A stretch of DNA of 22,500 nucleotides from Halisarca cf. caerulea (lineage: Eukaryota > Porifera > Demospongiae > Chondrillida > Halisarcidae), in NCBI GenBank assembly GCA_963170055.1, contig CAUJGJ010000161.1, positions 1,731,201 to 1,753,700 of the forward strand, in the 5' to 3' direction. The position numbers and the translations under genes are program-made. Every line of letters begins with the position of its first letter. Position 1 is the stretch's first letter. Shown one piece after another: positions 1-9,065 of the stretch. Below the pieces are notes generated by a model, which was given only the letters and a program-made list of their open reading frames with translations, was not told where the DNA came from and searched no databases.

Positions 1-1830
1 CTGGGTGGCTATGGTTAAAGGTCTTCAGTTGAAGTAGGCTTGCCACAGTGACCCTGAGTCTATCAAAGTCACCATGTCAGAAATCCCTGTCTGGTACTTA
101 GCTTATCAGATTCATTCCACTAATTGATTTGGTGACAATACCGTCTAGAAAGATGATTAGGTGGAGCTACAACACACATCTACAGTCAACCGTAATTTGC
201 CAATTAAGCAATACACAGATTCATACATATCTTGTTACAAACATAATTATTAGCGTTTATTCCTTATATAAGAGTGCAAACTGCATGTAAGTGCGTGCTA
301 AATTGAAACACATATTAGAGCACACTTTTGTATGTCTGCTGGTTTAGTTATCACCAGACGCCTAATTCTGGACTGGACGTAAAACACAATACAATTTCGG
401 TCAACAATCACATTAGACGCATTTATTCAACACACAATGTGCATGTGGTAATGTCATTACGCACCATTCAACTATTTACTGTACTCAAAATTGCCCATTC
501 ACATGCAAACAGTATTGTTTAGTTGCAGAATCTGGACGACCCCAATACTTAAAACTGTCAATGGAATAGATTCTCATGCATAGCAGGAGCAGCTTACAAT
601 ACCGTGTTACAGTAACTGTTACAGTGCAGCTCTGTTATTTGATCCCTCAACAACCTGAGGCTCTCTCCATAATCTGAGTGACAGTCCGTTTGACTATACT
701 AAGCAATGCTGTACATTATCAAATATTGTCAACTTCTGTAATCTGACAACTATATTTGAGGCCCATGGAGTGTCAGAGTAGGGAGGCCCATTGTACTGCA
801 CTATTTTGTGTAACATTCTAATAATTTTTTGAACCATGCATTGTTACAGTATCTACAGTTACTGTTACAGTAACTGTATTGCTTGAATTTACGCTGTTGT
901 GAAAACTTGAGTGGGTTCCTCTTGATCTACCAGTGATTAGGTTTCCGATAAATTAAAACTTTAAGTTACTAGATGTCATTGTATTCTCTACTCCAAGTAA
1001 ATTTAATGCCTGAATCATATTTAGCTTTAAACGACTGTCACCGTCACCAAGACTATAACTTAAAGCCTCATTTACACTTGATCTAGTGATTTTATAATCC
1101 AGTTTACAATCCTTATTAAGTTATTTGCAATTGTCGTTACACCATATCATGTAAACATTTCAACTGTCTCACTTTCTGGTTTACAATTTAACCAACCAAA
1201 ATTTATAAGTACGAGGACAACTAACTGTTATAATAGCACTAATCCCCTACCATCCAACCCAACGCATCACACAACACTTGTCTCCATGCATCTCCTCAGA
1301 TATGCTTGGGATAAGTGTCAAGACAGCTGCTCAAACACTTGGCAACCTATGAATGTCATTTGCATAGAAAAACAAAGCATGGGAAGGTATGCATGGTAGC
1401 CACCAGGGGATTCACGAAATTACCCTTGGGCATATTATTTTGATAGCTGTGACAGATAAATTCTGTATAACTCTATAGTATGCGAAAATCATCAGTGTTA
1501 GTGCAATGTAGCATAGACATTCAAAGTACAATTTCTATCGAATTGGATGACTAATTGCCATTATGATAATATTATCAATTAATAATTAAACTTCACTTAG
1601 AACAAGATGGGATTAACTAATCTAGAATCTAAATAATGTAATCTTCAATTAAAACTATAATCATGGACAATCTTCTGAATCTGTATATTAGTTGCTGCAG
1701 CTTAGAAATTTAATTCAATGTATTTATCACTGGACTCAGTGGTCGAATACTGATTTACTCGTAATCTGTTTATTAATTAAACATGCATCATACCACATAA
1801 ATACATCAAATGTACTCAGACTCTGTACTT
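1..1830. other. AT-rich non-coding stretch
   Basis: No exon chain or RNA gene could be supported. Short palindromic repeats of the word ACAGTAACTGT occur at 606-625 and 855-877. The longest plus-strand frame (328-522) has no coding character. Confidence 0.5.
855..877. repeat. 23-bp perfect palindrome
   Basis: ACAGTTACTGT and its reverse complement flank a single central T. A related sequence (GTTACAGTAACTGTTACAG) lies at 606-624, and another (AACAGTTATAGTTACTGTA) near 22456-22474 in the right-end repeat. Confidence 0.7.
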
Positions 1831-2160
1831 CTATACTTGCTTAACCAGCTGCAATTCATTTGGGCATTCTGATTGAAGAGCATGCAAATCCACATGTGCA
1901 CCAGCAAGACAATACACTCTCCATGCCATGCTGGCTACACCTATTGTAACACATATACGGCACGTTATGCTTAAAAGCAAATGGTTTATATTTGAAATGC
2001 ATTCACTTGACAATGCTCGGCACTCAGTAAACTTGAGGTAGAGTAAACATTCAGTGATAAGACACAAAGCATGCCTTTTATCACCAAACGACACACAAAC
2101 ACGAGTCCTGCTAATATCCAAACATTGAAAATAGTCAATAAACGGAGACACAATATTCAT
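1831..2160 (-). CDS. Possible exon of an unidentified minus-strand gene
   Basis: On the minus strand a 109-codon frame is open from ATG at 2160, with an in-frame stop just upstream. It is rich in Leu, Cys and Ala and has alternating hydrophobic patterns (for example ITECLLYLKFTECRALSSEC), which would suit stacked helices such as TPR-like repeats, but I recognise no family. Near its end, AAGCAA|GTATAG could be a donor, and an acceptor-like TTGGATATTAGCAG lies inside it (exon start near 2105). It may be a first or internal exon of a divergently oriented neighbour. No other exon of such a gene was found between 1 and 1830, so chance openness is quite possible. Confidence 0.3.
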   Translation of the reverse strand: MNIVSPFIDYFQCLDISRTRVCVSFGDKRHALCLITECLLYLKFTECRALSSECISNINHLLLSITCRICVTIGVASMAWRVYCLAGAHVDLHALQSECPNELQLVKQV

Positions 2161-2393
2161 AAGTATCCATCACACCCTATGTATGGCGACATACGTGCTC
2201 GGGTCTGCGCAGTCGTAGATAACAGCGGCGAGAAATTATAGCCAATTAAGAACCATTAGCAGTATTCGAAACTGGACGACTTTCGCTGTTTCAGCAACAC
2301 AGTTACCCGAAACGAAGCTCTCCCCATCCATTGGGCCCCTTTGAGCGCCCTCATTTAGCATCAAAGGTAGAAATTTCTAACATGTCTTCTTAC

Positions 2394-2412
2394 CTTATCA
2401 GTCAGAGATAAG
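2394..2412. promoter_or_regulatory. Second inverted GATA pair
   Basis: CTTATC (2394-2399) and GATAAG (2407-2412) face each other across 7 bp, the same inverted arrangement as at 2855-2877. Confidence 0.35.
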
Positions 2413-2847
2413 ACTACAAAAATGTAACTTGCACCTACTGGACATTATGTAACATGTCATGGACTAGATAGGTTTAGTTGGAGGACATAGTTAAACACAG
2501 ACCACTCACCATTGCAGAATATGTCAGCTAGCGAATCTGTTAGCCTTGAAAAGATCTGGTTATCACTCTGATCTGACGAGGTCGCTCAGCTATCATGCAA
2601 GTTCACCGCTTGTAAGAACTCCCCAGCCGGAGTTTAGCTATTTCAAGTAATGGATTCATAGGCGGAGTTATACAGAATGTAGGCGTGGCCTAAAAAGACG
2701 TCAACTCTAAAAACTCAATTAGTCGAAGAGTTTTAAATCAGGTGGAACAAATTCACAGCTGCTGAATGGGTGGTATAGCCTGGAGAGTTTTCGCTCTGTG
2801 TAGACGTCCATTTCTTGTTCGATATGTTTCTCTGTCTCAAGCACACA

Positions 2848-2877
2848 AGATAAGCAGAGATAAGGACCTTATCTCTG
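2848..2877. promoter_or_regulatory. GATA-factor site cluster with 23-bp palindrome
   Basis: AGATAA occurs at 2848-2853 and 2858-2863, and its complement TTATCT at 2869-2874. Positions 2855-2877 form a perfect palindrome (CAGAGATAAGG, centre A, CCTTATCTCTG). WGATAR is the binding consensus of GATA zinc-finger factors. The cluster lies about 290 bp upstream of the start codon. Function is inferred. Confidence 0.45.
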
Positions 2878-3165
2878 TCCCATCAGCAATGGAGACAGGA
2901 ATGCAATGAATTTTGTTAAAATATGAATATCTTTAATTATTAATGAGATGTGCATAAATTTGTTTGTGAGTGTGTTGTGTGGGGCGCGCCATAAGATGTT
3001 TACGAGTTGTTTACGCACTTACGTGAGCCCATCCCACGTTTTCGTCCTTTCTTCCCTAGAGAAGAAGGAACCGGCATAAAGAGTGCATTTTGTCTCGGTT
3101 AGCAGGGCTAAATTTGCCCAAAGTTTGTGGCCCATTTCGTGTCAATCCTACCGACACCACAAGCC

Positions 3166-3195
3166 ATGAAGTTGGTTGGAATAGCCGTACTGTTG
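3166..3195 (+). CDS. Exon 1: start codon and first half of signal peptide
   Basis: The ATG lies in the context AAGCCATGA (G at -3) and encodes MKLVGIAVLL. A strong donor GTGAGT follows at 3196. The exon ends in phase 0. Read on into exon 2, the sequence makes a complete signal peptide: a Lys after the Met, a hydrophobic core, then TVCSCA with a plausible signal peptidase site after A16 (S-C-A, small residues at -3 and -1). The frame is also open upstream back to about 3127, but without an ATG, so this ATG is the natural start. The 5' UTR boundary cannot be placed. No clear TATA box is visible. Confidence 0.75.
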
Positions 3196-3455
3196 GTGAG
3201 TTTTACCCAAGATAATAGAACTACATCATTGTGGGAGACGCCCCTTGTGGAAGAGGAAGAAATCGTTCCCTGCATGGGTTCTTCTTCATCCTACGATCAT
3301 TATTATGCTATTTGCACACTGCACCGTACACAATACATTAAGTGGCTGCTTATCTTAAAGGGTTTCAAATGTAATCTGTAAACAGATTTTTATTGTCGCG
3401 GAAGCCATTTTGTTCCCAACTATGTTCGCGTACACTTGTATTTTGCCATTTTCAG

Positions 3456-3493
3456 CATAGATAATATAAAGCGTACGCTTTATATTATCTATG
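3456..3493. repeat. 38-bp perfect palindrome
   Basis: The 17-base arm CATAGATAATATAAAGC and its exact reverse complement surround GTAC, itself a palindrome, so the whole 38 bp is self-complementary. It sits about 30 bp before the TG tract in intron 1 and ends in ATCTATGG. Confidence 0.9.
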
Positions 3494-3519
3494 GTTACAG
3501 CACATAAGTGTGCGCACGT

Positions 3520-3525
<6 letters not shown>

Positions 3526-3578
<53 letters not shown>

Positions 3579-3655
3579 GCGTGTGTGTGTTGCGTGTGTG
3601 TGTTGCATGTGTGTGTGTGTGTGCATGCGTGTGTGTGTGTTGCGTGTGTGTGTTG

Positions 3656-3696
<41 letters not shown>

Positions 3697-3752
3697 ATGT
3701 GTGTGTGTGTGTGTGTGTGTGTGCGCGTGTGTGTGTGCGTGTGTGTGTGTGT

Positions 3753-3792
<40 letters not shown>
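3526..3792 (+). repeat. Interrupted (TG)n microsatellite, intron 1
   Basis: About 265 bp of TG repeats with occasional TTGCG, TTGCATG and CGCG interruptions. Long frames across it (Cys-Val or His-Thr repeats) are artefacts of the dinucleotide. Confidence 0.97.
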
Positions 3793-3794
<2 letters not shown>

Positions 3795-3821
3795 GCCGCA
3801 TGTGTGCGTAAATACAGCCTT

Positions 3822-3860
3822 CCACTAACATCACACCTATGTAAAGTGTGATGTTAGTGG
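3822..3860. repeat. Perfect 15-bp hairpin, 9-nt loop
   Basis: CCACTAACATCACAC (3822-3836) and its exact reverse complement (3846-3860) follow the TG tract by about 30 bp. Confidence 0.9.
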
Positions 3861-3873
3861 ATGATTTGGTTCC

Positions 3874-3915
3874 ACCATAGACACTCTAAACTACTTAGTG
3901 TGGAGTGTCTATGGT
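3874..3915. repeat. Perfect 13-bp hairpin, 16-nt loop
   Basis: ACCATAGACACTC (3874-3886) pairs with GAGTGTCTATGGT (3903-3915). The arm word recurs next to other TG/CA tracts at about 15690, 20668 and 20728. Confidence 0.9.
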
Positions 3916-4093
3916 TCCACTACAATGTGCTCCTATAACCAAGTTGTTGTTGCCCTAACCAGTTCATTTTGTACAGAGACCAGTGAAACAGTTTCCAACG
4001 TGTGTGCTGTTGTAGAGAAATTGATGTTCTATCAAGTGACTTTGTAAAAAGTTTTGACTGTAAACATATAAGTTTTTCCTTCCGTTTTACTAG

Positions 4094-4171
4094 ACGGTTT
4101 GCAGCTGTGCAATTTCGTCTTCAGTGGAAAGCAATGGGAAGGGAGAGAAGACGGACTTCTATCACCCAGTG
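4094..4171 (+). CDS. Exon 2: end of signal peptide and mature N-terminus
   Basis: A pyrimidine-rich acceptor (TTCCTTCCGTTTTACTAG) precedes the exon and GTAAAG follows it. It has 26 codons, phase 0 in and out. It begins TVCSCAISSS, which completes the signal peptide begun in exon 1, then a short polar stretch ending DFYHPV. A split hydrophobic signal across two exons in matching phase is good evidence that both are real. A different reading frame over this stretch is also open, but it lacks the splice and signal-peptide logic. Confidence 0.72.
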
Positions 4172-4935
4172 GTAAAGTGTTGCATATTTGTTGTTTGTGT
4201 GGTGTGTTTGGTCACGCAACTGCTGAAAATGGGGCACCTTACTCTTCTGCAGTCACAACAGCTGTAAACCACCCAACACCACATAGCAGAAAATTTGTAT
4301 TGACTGATCTTTTTGTATTTTTTGAAATTATCCAGTTAGCACGCAATGATTCCACTTTCAAATAGGTCATCTCCCTGCTTTTTCGATTTTGCAGAATTTT
4401 GACTTCAATTTTTTGTAGCTGTTGAAACTGTGGATTCTCTCAAAATCAGATGAAGTAATAGTTGACTAATGTTTCGTTTTCTGTGATATTAGCTATTCAA
4501 TTAGAGCATCATGAGCTTACCAGCCAATGTGGAAAATATCGGTAGGATTATCTTTGTGGTGGGTTGAGCCAAATGTGCTTTTGATGCCTGCTATCTTGTG
4601 AGCATGGTGGATCAGCAGTCCAGAGATTTACAGTCACTGTATTTTACGGGAGTATAAGTCGCACCTCTGTGTAAGTCATACTATGGTTTTGAACAGCATT
4701 ATCATTTCATCAGCCATAGTTCGGTGCATACGTCGCACCACATAATTTGCTAGTAAAATTCAGGCATCAAAACTGTGACTTACGTATACCCCATAAAATA
4801 CAGTAGGTATTTGTCCATCTGTCAGGAATAGATAAACAATAGCGACCTACGTGCGTATTTGCTAAATATCACACCAAAGTTTATACTCCATCAATATTCC
4901 CAGCTATGCATATTATTACGGTGTGTGAATTGCAG
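4172..4935 (+). other. Intron 2
   Basis: GTAAAG to GCAG, 764 bp. It contains the inverted-repeat element at 4636-4804. A possible small exon at 4493-4541 was considered and rejected on phase. Confidence 0.55.
4636..4804. mobile_element. MITE-like element with 15-bp terminal inverted repeats
   Basis: The left end ACTGTATTTTACGGG and the right end CCCATAAAATACAGT (4790-4804) are reverse complements with one mismatch. Similarity continues inward (AGTATAAGTCGCAC versus GTGACTTACGTATAC). At 169 bp with no coding capacity this looks like a non-autonomous DNA transposon. No clear target-site duplication is visible. Confidence 0.65.
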
Positions 4936-5145
4936 GCTGTGTGTTTGGCAGCTATTTCTCACGCACACTACCTTTGTGGGTGGTGCACTGCACAGAGAAA
5001 CAGCTCAAACTTGATCACCCTCGGGACCGGTGAAATGTCAGCTTGTGATGTTCTGTGTGTGAACAGCAAATGTAATAAACAGGACTCGAAAACACATTCA
5101 GTTTATAGGGAATGTTCCGGTCTACGGCAGATTCTGCCTAGAGAG
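4936..5145 (+). CDS. Exon 3: cysteine-rich, PSI-like segment
   Basis: The exon lies between the acceptor GTGAATTGCAG and the donor GTATAC. It is 70 codons long, phase 0 in and out, so it can be included or skipped without a frame change. Seven cysteines occur at residues 39, 50, 53, 73, 77, 82 and 96. The local pattern CLAA...YLCGWC resembles the core of PSI domains (plexin, semaphorin, integrin beta), where CGWC is characteristic. The upstream cysteines of a full PSI domain are missing, so this is a resemblance and not a firm assignment. An NSS N-glycosylation sequon lies at residue 58, as suits an extracellular segment. Codon use looks more coding than the flanking introns. The donor is only moderate. 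Confidence 0.6.
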
Positions 5146-5360
5146 GTATACTGTATACGTACGTATATCAAGCAACACTCCCAAATTGTGATAATTGGAT
5201 GATATTATGAATTTTCAGTACAGTGAAGATTTCATGGGGTTCCCTGGGAAATGGTATTGATATACGTACGTACAGTAGAACTTGCTTTAATTGCATGTGC
5301 ATACGTATCTACATACATACGTACCTTGAAGGGGAGACAAAATCGATGCTTCTTTTCAGA

Positions 5361-5806
5361 GGTACTTGCTATCAGGACAGAATTACTACACGTACGTACA
5401 TACTGTGTGTATACGTAGTTGGGGGCAGAATGAGGAGTGCTTACTATACAGGAGGGCATACTAACCCAGGTACTTACTATCAGGGTTGATTTATGTACGT
5501 ACATGAGGTATACACAGGGACAGAATGAGCAGTACTTACTATCCAGGAGTATGTACTAAACCAGGTACTTACTATCAGGGTTGGTTTATGTACATGAGGT
5601 ATACACAGGGACAGAATGAGCAGTACTTACGTACTATCCAGGAGTATGTACTAAACCAGGTACTTACTATCAGGGTTGGTTTATGTACATGAGGTATACA
5701 CAGGGACAGAATGAGGAGTACTTACTATCCAGGAGTGTGTACTAAACCAGGTACGTACTTACGTACTATCCAGGAGGGTGTACTAACCCAGGTACTTACT
5801 AAGCAA
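5361..5806 (+). repeat. 95-bp tandem repeat, intron 3
   Basis: Near-identical units begin GGTACTTACTATCAGGG at 5469, 5564 and 5659 (95-bp spacing), with a diverged unit from 5361 and shortened units from 5750 and about 5791. Each carries GTATACACAGGGACAGAATG and a second, related half starting AGTACTTACTATCCAGGAG. Small insertions of GTAC/TACG distinguish copies. Open frames here are repeats, not genes. Confidence 0.88.
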
Positions 5807-5839
5807 GTTCCACTGTATATTTTTTCTCTATCTGCATAG

Positions 5840-6175
5840 TCTTGTGAACATTAATTTTGTTGTAATGTTTTACATTGCACACGTTGTGTGTTGTTTGTGT
5901 ACGTATGCACTTTCATGTAAGTTTATGTGGGTTTGGTCTGCATGCAGTTTCACCAATGTGTGCTTAGTGGGAAACTGGGCATGTTTTGCTGTGTGTACCA
6001 CGCTTACGTACGTACATCGGGGTGGTATGGACAACACCTGCATGATGAAGCAGCAGCCTCACTCACTTGTCTGTTTTCATAAACAGAAGCTGTGTATCTG
6101 TGGAGCACTTAGTCTGCATCCTATGGTAGCAGTTCTTTCTTTGTTCGTTTTTGTATAGATTTACAATTGCAGGGC
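5840..6175 (+). other. Intron 3 segment with no supported gene
   Basis: A frame over 5844-6158 is cysteine-rich, and good splice-like sites exist (acceptor ending at 5839, donor GTAAGT at 5915), but the phases do not fit the main gene. I see no firm feature. Confidence 0.35.
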
Positions 6176-6181
6176 AGACAG

Positions 6182-6400
6182 ATGGTTAGTTAAACACATA
6201 GCTGTTGTAAACAGGTGGCTATTGTAGACGTGTCTTTGTAGTCAGGTGGCTGTTGTAGACAGGTGGCTAGTTAAATACACGCCTATTGTAGTTGTAGTCG
6301 TGTCTTTGTAGTCAGGTGGCTGTGTAGATAGCTGGCTGTTGTAGGCAATGGCTGTTGTAGATCTGACTTGTGGCTGTTGTAGACAGGTGGCTACAGTAGG
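6182..6400 (+). repeat. Degenerate minisatellite (GTGGCTGTTGTAGACAG-like)
   Basis: Imperfect units based on CAGGTGGCTGTTGTAGA recur about ten times with variable spacers, including longer blocks GTGTCTTTGTAGTCAGGTGG and GGCTAGTTAAAYACA. Confidence 0.75.
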
Positions 6401-7297
6401 TACGTACGGTAGGTGTTGTCAGCAGTCACATTTTATGAGCACTGTTGATGTTATTGTGGTTCAGCGGAAAATTATTCATGACAATAGCAATCTTGGATTT
6501 CATAGTTCTAACCTTCAACTTCCGTTTGAGTAGGTCAAACTTTTTCAGCCTGAGCTTGCAGGGGAACTGACCTTGTTTATGGCAAGCAATGGGCTTCTTT
6601 CCTCCACCGGACATCCCCTTCTTGTCCCTTTTCCTTTGCTGATCAATCTTCCATTGCCAATTGAAGTGAAACCTTTCGTTCATCCCATCATAGTGCTGTG
6701 GGAATCCGTGCCCTGTGAGGAGTACGTAAGTGAATTAGTGTGTTATCAGATTAGAAGGATGTTGGACAATTGTGAAGACCTTATTTGAGAGTTTATGGCA
6801 ACTGCTCCAAAGAATTAAGCTGAAGTTGACGAAACATCATACTAATATCATGCTGTAATGCTCTAAATACGTACATACATGCGTAGCTTCCTCATGTATG
6901 TACGTACATACGTATATATGTATATGATTCGGAAATGATACACAGGGTACCTACGTACAACTTACATCGTTTGTGTGTACCCAAAGTTCCGAGTAGATGC
7001 AAATGCATTGCGTAACTGAAACAAAATACGTAATTATTTGCATGTTCTTGTGATATCAGTTTCCTGTAAGTAAAATTAGTGTATCCTTTGATACTGCACT
7101 CTCTGAAATATGACAAGTACGTACGTGGTAATCTCTCTCTACAAGGACACATCTTCAGGTCGCAGAACATCTCCTGCTACAGTAGTTCTGGCATCTTTTG
7201 AACCTACTGAAGAAGACAACCTCTCCACAAAGAATGAAACCAGATGAATTTATATTGTCCCCAATATGTCCTTTATGTGGAGGGTCACAGTATAGTC
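6401..7297. other. Intron 3 segment without a supported gene
   Basis: It holds scattered TACGTA words (6403, 6900, 7118). A Lys-rich minus-strand frame (6426-6683) and a 45-codon plus-strand frame (7110-7247) were examined; neither fits the main gene. Confidence 0.4.
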
Positions 7298-7299
7298 TA

Positions 7300-7598
7300 C
7301 AGTCAAACCTCTCTAAAATGAACCCTTCACGACTGCTGTAAAGGTTCACGATCACGGTGTTCACTATATCAGGGTGTTCACTACATTAGGGTGTTCACTA
7401 CATCAGGGTGTTCACTACATCAGGGTGTTCACTACATCAGGGTGTTCACTACATCAGGGTGCTCACTACATCAGGGTGTTCACTACATCGGGATTCACTT
7501 ACAATAGAGTAAATAGGTGTACATTCTAAGGTCTATGTTTGTTATATCAGAGAGTTCATTGTGTCCAGGACTTACGTTATTATAGTGAGATTCAACTG
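7300..7598. mobile_element. TA-flanked MITE with internal 17-bp tandem array
   Basis: The left end CAGTCAAACCTCTCTA and the reverse complement of the right end (CAGTTGAATCTCACTA) match at 12 of 16 positions. TA lies immediately outside both ends (7298-7299, 7599-7600), the target site of Tc1/mariner/pogo-type transposons. No transposase is present. The core is a 17-bp array at 7358-7493. Confidence 0.65.
7358..7493 (+). repeat. 17-bp tandem repeat, 8 copies
   Basis: Eight consecutive units of TGTTCACTACATCAGGG start at 7358 and every 17 bp after, with single-base differences in units 1, 2, 7 and 8. Confidence 0.95.
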
Positions 7599-8213
7599 TA
7601 TTGGTATTGACATACAAACGTATGAGTTTTCCAAAGGTCAATTGTACATGTACAAGAATTAGGGAGTTTGAGGCTGTGCGTTGTTGCATATAGGACAACA
7701 CTATTGTATAGTCCAGTACTGTTTGAAGGATCTGCGACCAACACGTCAAAGAGGTTGTCAGGTGCCCCAATTGTGTTAATGTTGAAACTGTCTTGAGTTT
7801 ACAGTTTTGCAAAAGGTGGGTTTTCAAATGTTTCACATGTTTCTATGGAGAATGGAGTAACTTACATGTAGTCAGCTTCTGCGGAGAGTTGAGGGGAATT
7901 TGTGAAAACTACTTTTACAAACACATAATATTCATGGGATTTGCCAGCCAAGAATGTGTACAAAAAGAGCAAGTTAGATTATCAAGGTGTTGCAAGCATT
8001 GCTATGTACATACATAGGTTTCGATGCCGCTTCAAAAATGCTGCTACTGACAAGTGATGATTGTGATTGCAGGGACTGTAGATACATACGTACGTATGTG
8101 TATGTGATGCTAATCGTAAGTCCTATTTAAGCCCCTCCCTGCTCTCTCCAGAACTTTGGTCAAATCGACCCAGAGTTCTTGCTGCCTGTCTCGTAGAGAG
8201 GTACAGTATGATC

Positions 8214-8345
8214 CCCAGCACCACCTACACCACCAGCACCACCAACACCACTAGCACTATCACCAGCACTACCAACACCACTAGCACCACCAGCACCATC
8301 AACACCACCAGCACCACTAACACAACTGACACCACACCACCAACA
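8214..8345 (+). repeat. Imperfect (ACC/AGC/AAC) trinucleotide repeat
   Basis: About 130 bp of CACCACCAGCACCAACACC-like triplets. One plus frame reads as Thr/Ser/Asn-rich but hits a stop soon after and lacks a donor, so I treat it as intronic low-complexity DNA. Confidence 0.8.
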
Positions 8346-8559
8346 CCATACTACTATTTTTCCTTTGGCATATCATGAGAGATACGTACGTATGACGTGA
8401 GATTTCGAAAGTAAATAATATTGTGTGGTTCAAAAACTGCAGTTTGTCATGCTATTGCGTAGTTTGAATTTGAATCACTCTACTTTTGATCCTCCTGAAC
8501 CTCTTTGCAGCAACAGTGAAGCAGTTCTCAACATGTATGTCGTGTTGTATGTATTTACG

Positions 8560-8700
8560 TACATACGTACGTACGTACATAAAAACGTACATATTGATAC
8601 ATAGGGTATCCGTACCTATTTAGATTGGGGAGCCTTCAGCCATAAGTTATTTTAAATGGCACCCAGTAAGATACGTACATACGTACGTACGTACATAGAT
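8560..8700. repeat. TACGTA/GTAC palindromic repeat clusters
   Basis: TACGTACATACGTACGTACG-type runs occur at 8555-8580 and 8671-8696. Similar short runs occur at 5156, 5262, 5390, 6004, 6403, 6900, 7118, 8088, 8383, 9225, 11330 and 13602. Confidence 0.85.
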
Positions 8701-8873
8701 TTGATGCTGACACTAGCGACCTTGTGTGTAGGTCCTTACATTGCATCTGTTGATATTACTATGGACATTGTTCGTGTTAATGGTCTAATGCTAAAGTGCA
8801 CACTCTGGCAGGCTGCGATTATGTACGTACATGGTGTGATGCTAGTGGATGGCTGTACGTACACACTCATATG

Positions 8874-8896
8874 ACACACACATATACACACATACA

Positions 8897-8965
<69 letters not shown>

Positions 8966-9050
8966 ACACACATACACACACATACACACACACACATACG
9001 TACACACACACACACACACACACACACGCATGCGCGCGCGCGTACGTACA
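8874..9050 (+). repeat. (CA)n tract ending in (CG)n, just before exon 4
   Basis: CA repeats with CGTA/CATA interruptions end in GCATGCGCGCGCGCGTACGTAC at about 9028-9049, leaving only about 15 bp to the exon 4 acceptor. Confidence 0.95.
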
Positions 9051-9065
9051 TGTCCCTTTGTGTAG

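Larger units (their letters stand above)
2161..3165. promoter_or_regulatory. Upstream region of the main gene, possibly a shared promoter
   Basis: This gene-free stretch separates the possible minus-strand exon from the main gene start. Its part at 2190-2340 is locally richer in CpG (CTCGGGTCTGCGCAGTCG, AGCGGCGAG) than the surroundings. It holds GATA-type motifs, listed separately. No TATA box or initiator could be fixed. The last 120 bases before 3166 are the likely 5' UTR. Confidence 0.35.

Noticed and set aside
3491..3834. Long Cys-Val and His-Thr frames on both strands
   Set aside because: They are translations of the (TG)n microsatellite. The same applies at 8736-9140, 9399-9949, 10086-10377, 11498-11717, 15572-16310, 18418-18838, 19858-20268 and 20394-20976 outside the called exons.
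4493..4541. Possible small exon in intron 2
   Set aside because: Acceptor and donor are fair and one frame is open, but it needs phase 1 in and 2 out, which fits neither neighbour.
5840..5914. Exon-like segment with good acceptor and GTAAGT donor
   Set aside because: Only phase 2 in and 1 out is open. The surrounding exons require phase 0 on both sides.
6426..6683. Lys-rich minus-strand frame with a donor-like site
   Set aside because: Composition is suggestive, but no family, start or partner exon could be found.
7110..7247. 45-codon plus-strand ORF ending ...NLSTKNETR, with an acceptor-like CTTCAG inside
   Set aside because: The spliced version needs phase 1, while the upstream exon ends in phase 0. 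As a separate small gene there is no supporting signal.
7358..7493. CRISPR-like array
   Set aside because: Units are head to tail at 17 bp without unique spacers, in a eukaryotic intron inside a MITE; it is a minisatellite.
7880..7984. Cysteine-containing open segment ending in AAG|GTGTTG
   Set aside because: No acceptor gives a phase compatible with exons 3 and 4, and the upstream polypyrimidine tract is poor.
8208..8377. Thr/Ser-rich frame that could look like a mucin stalk
   Set aside because: It is an imperfect trinucleotide repeat, runs into a stop and has no usable donor.
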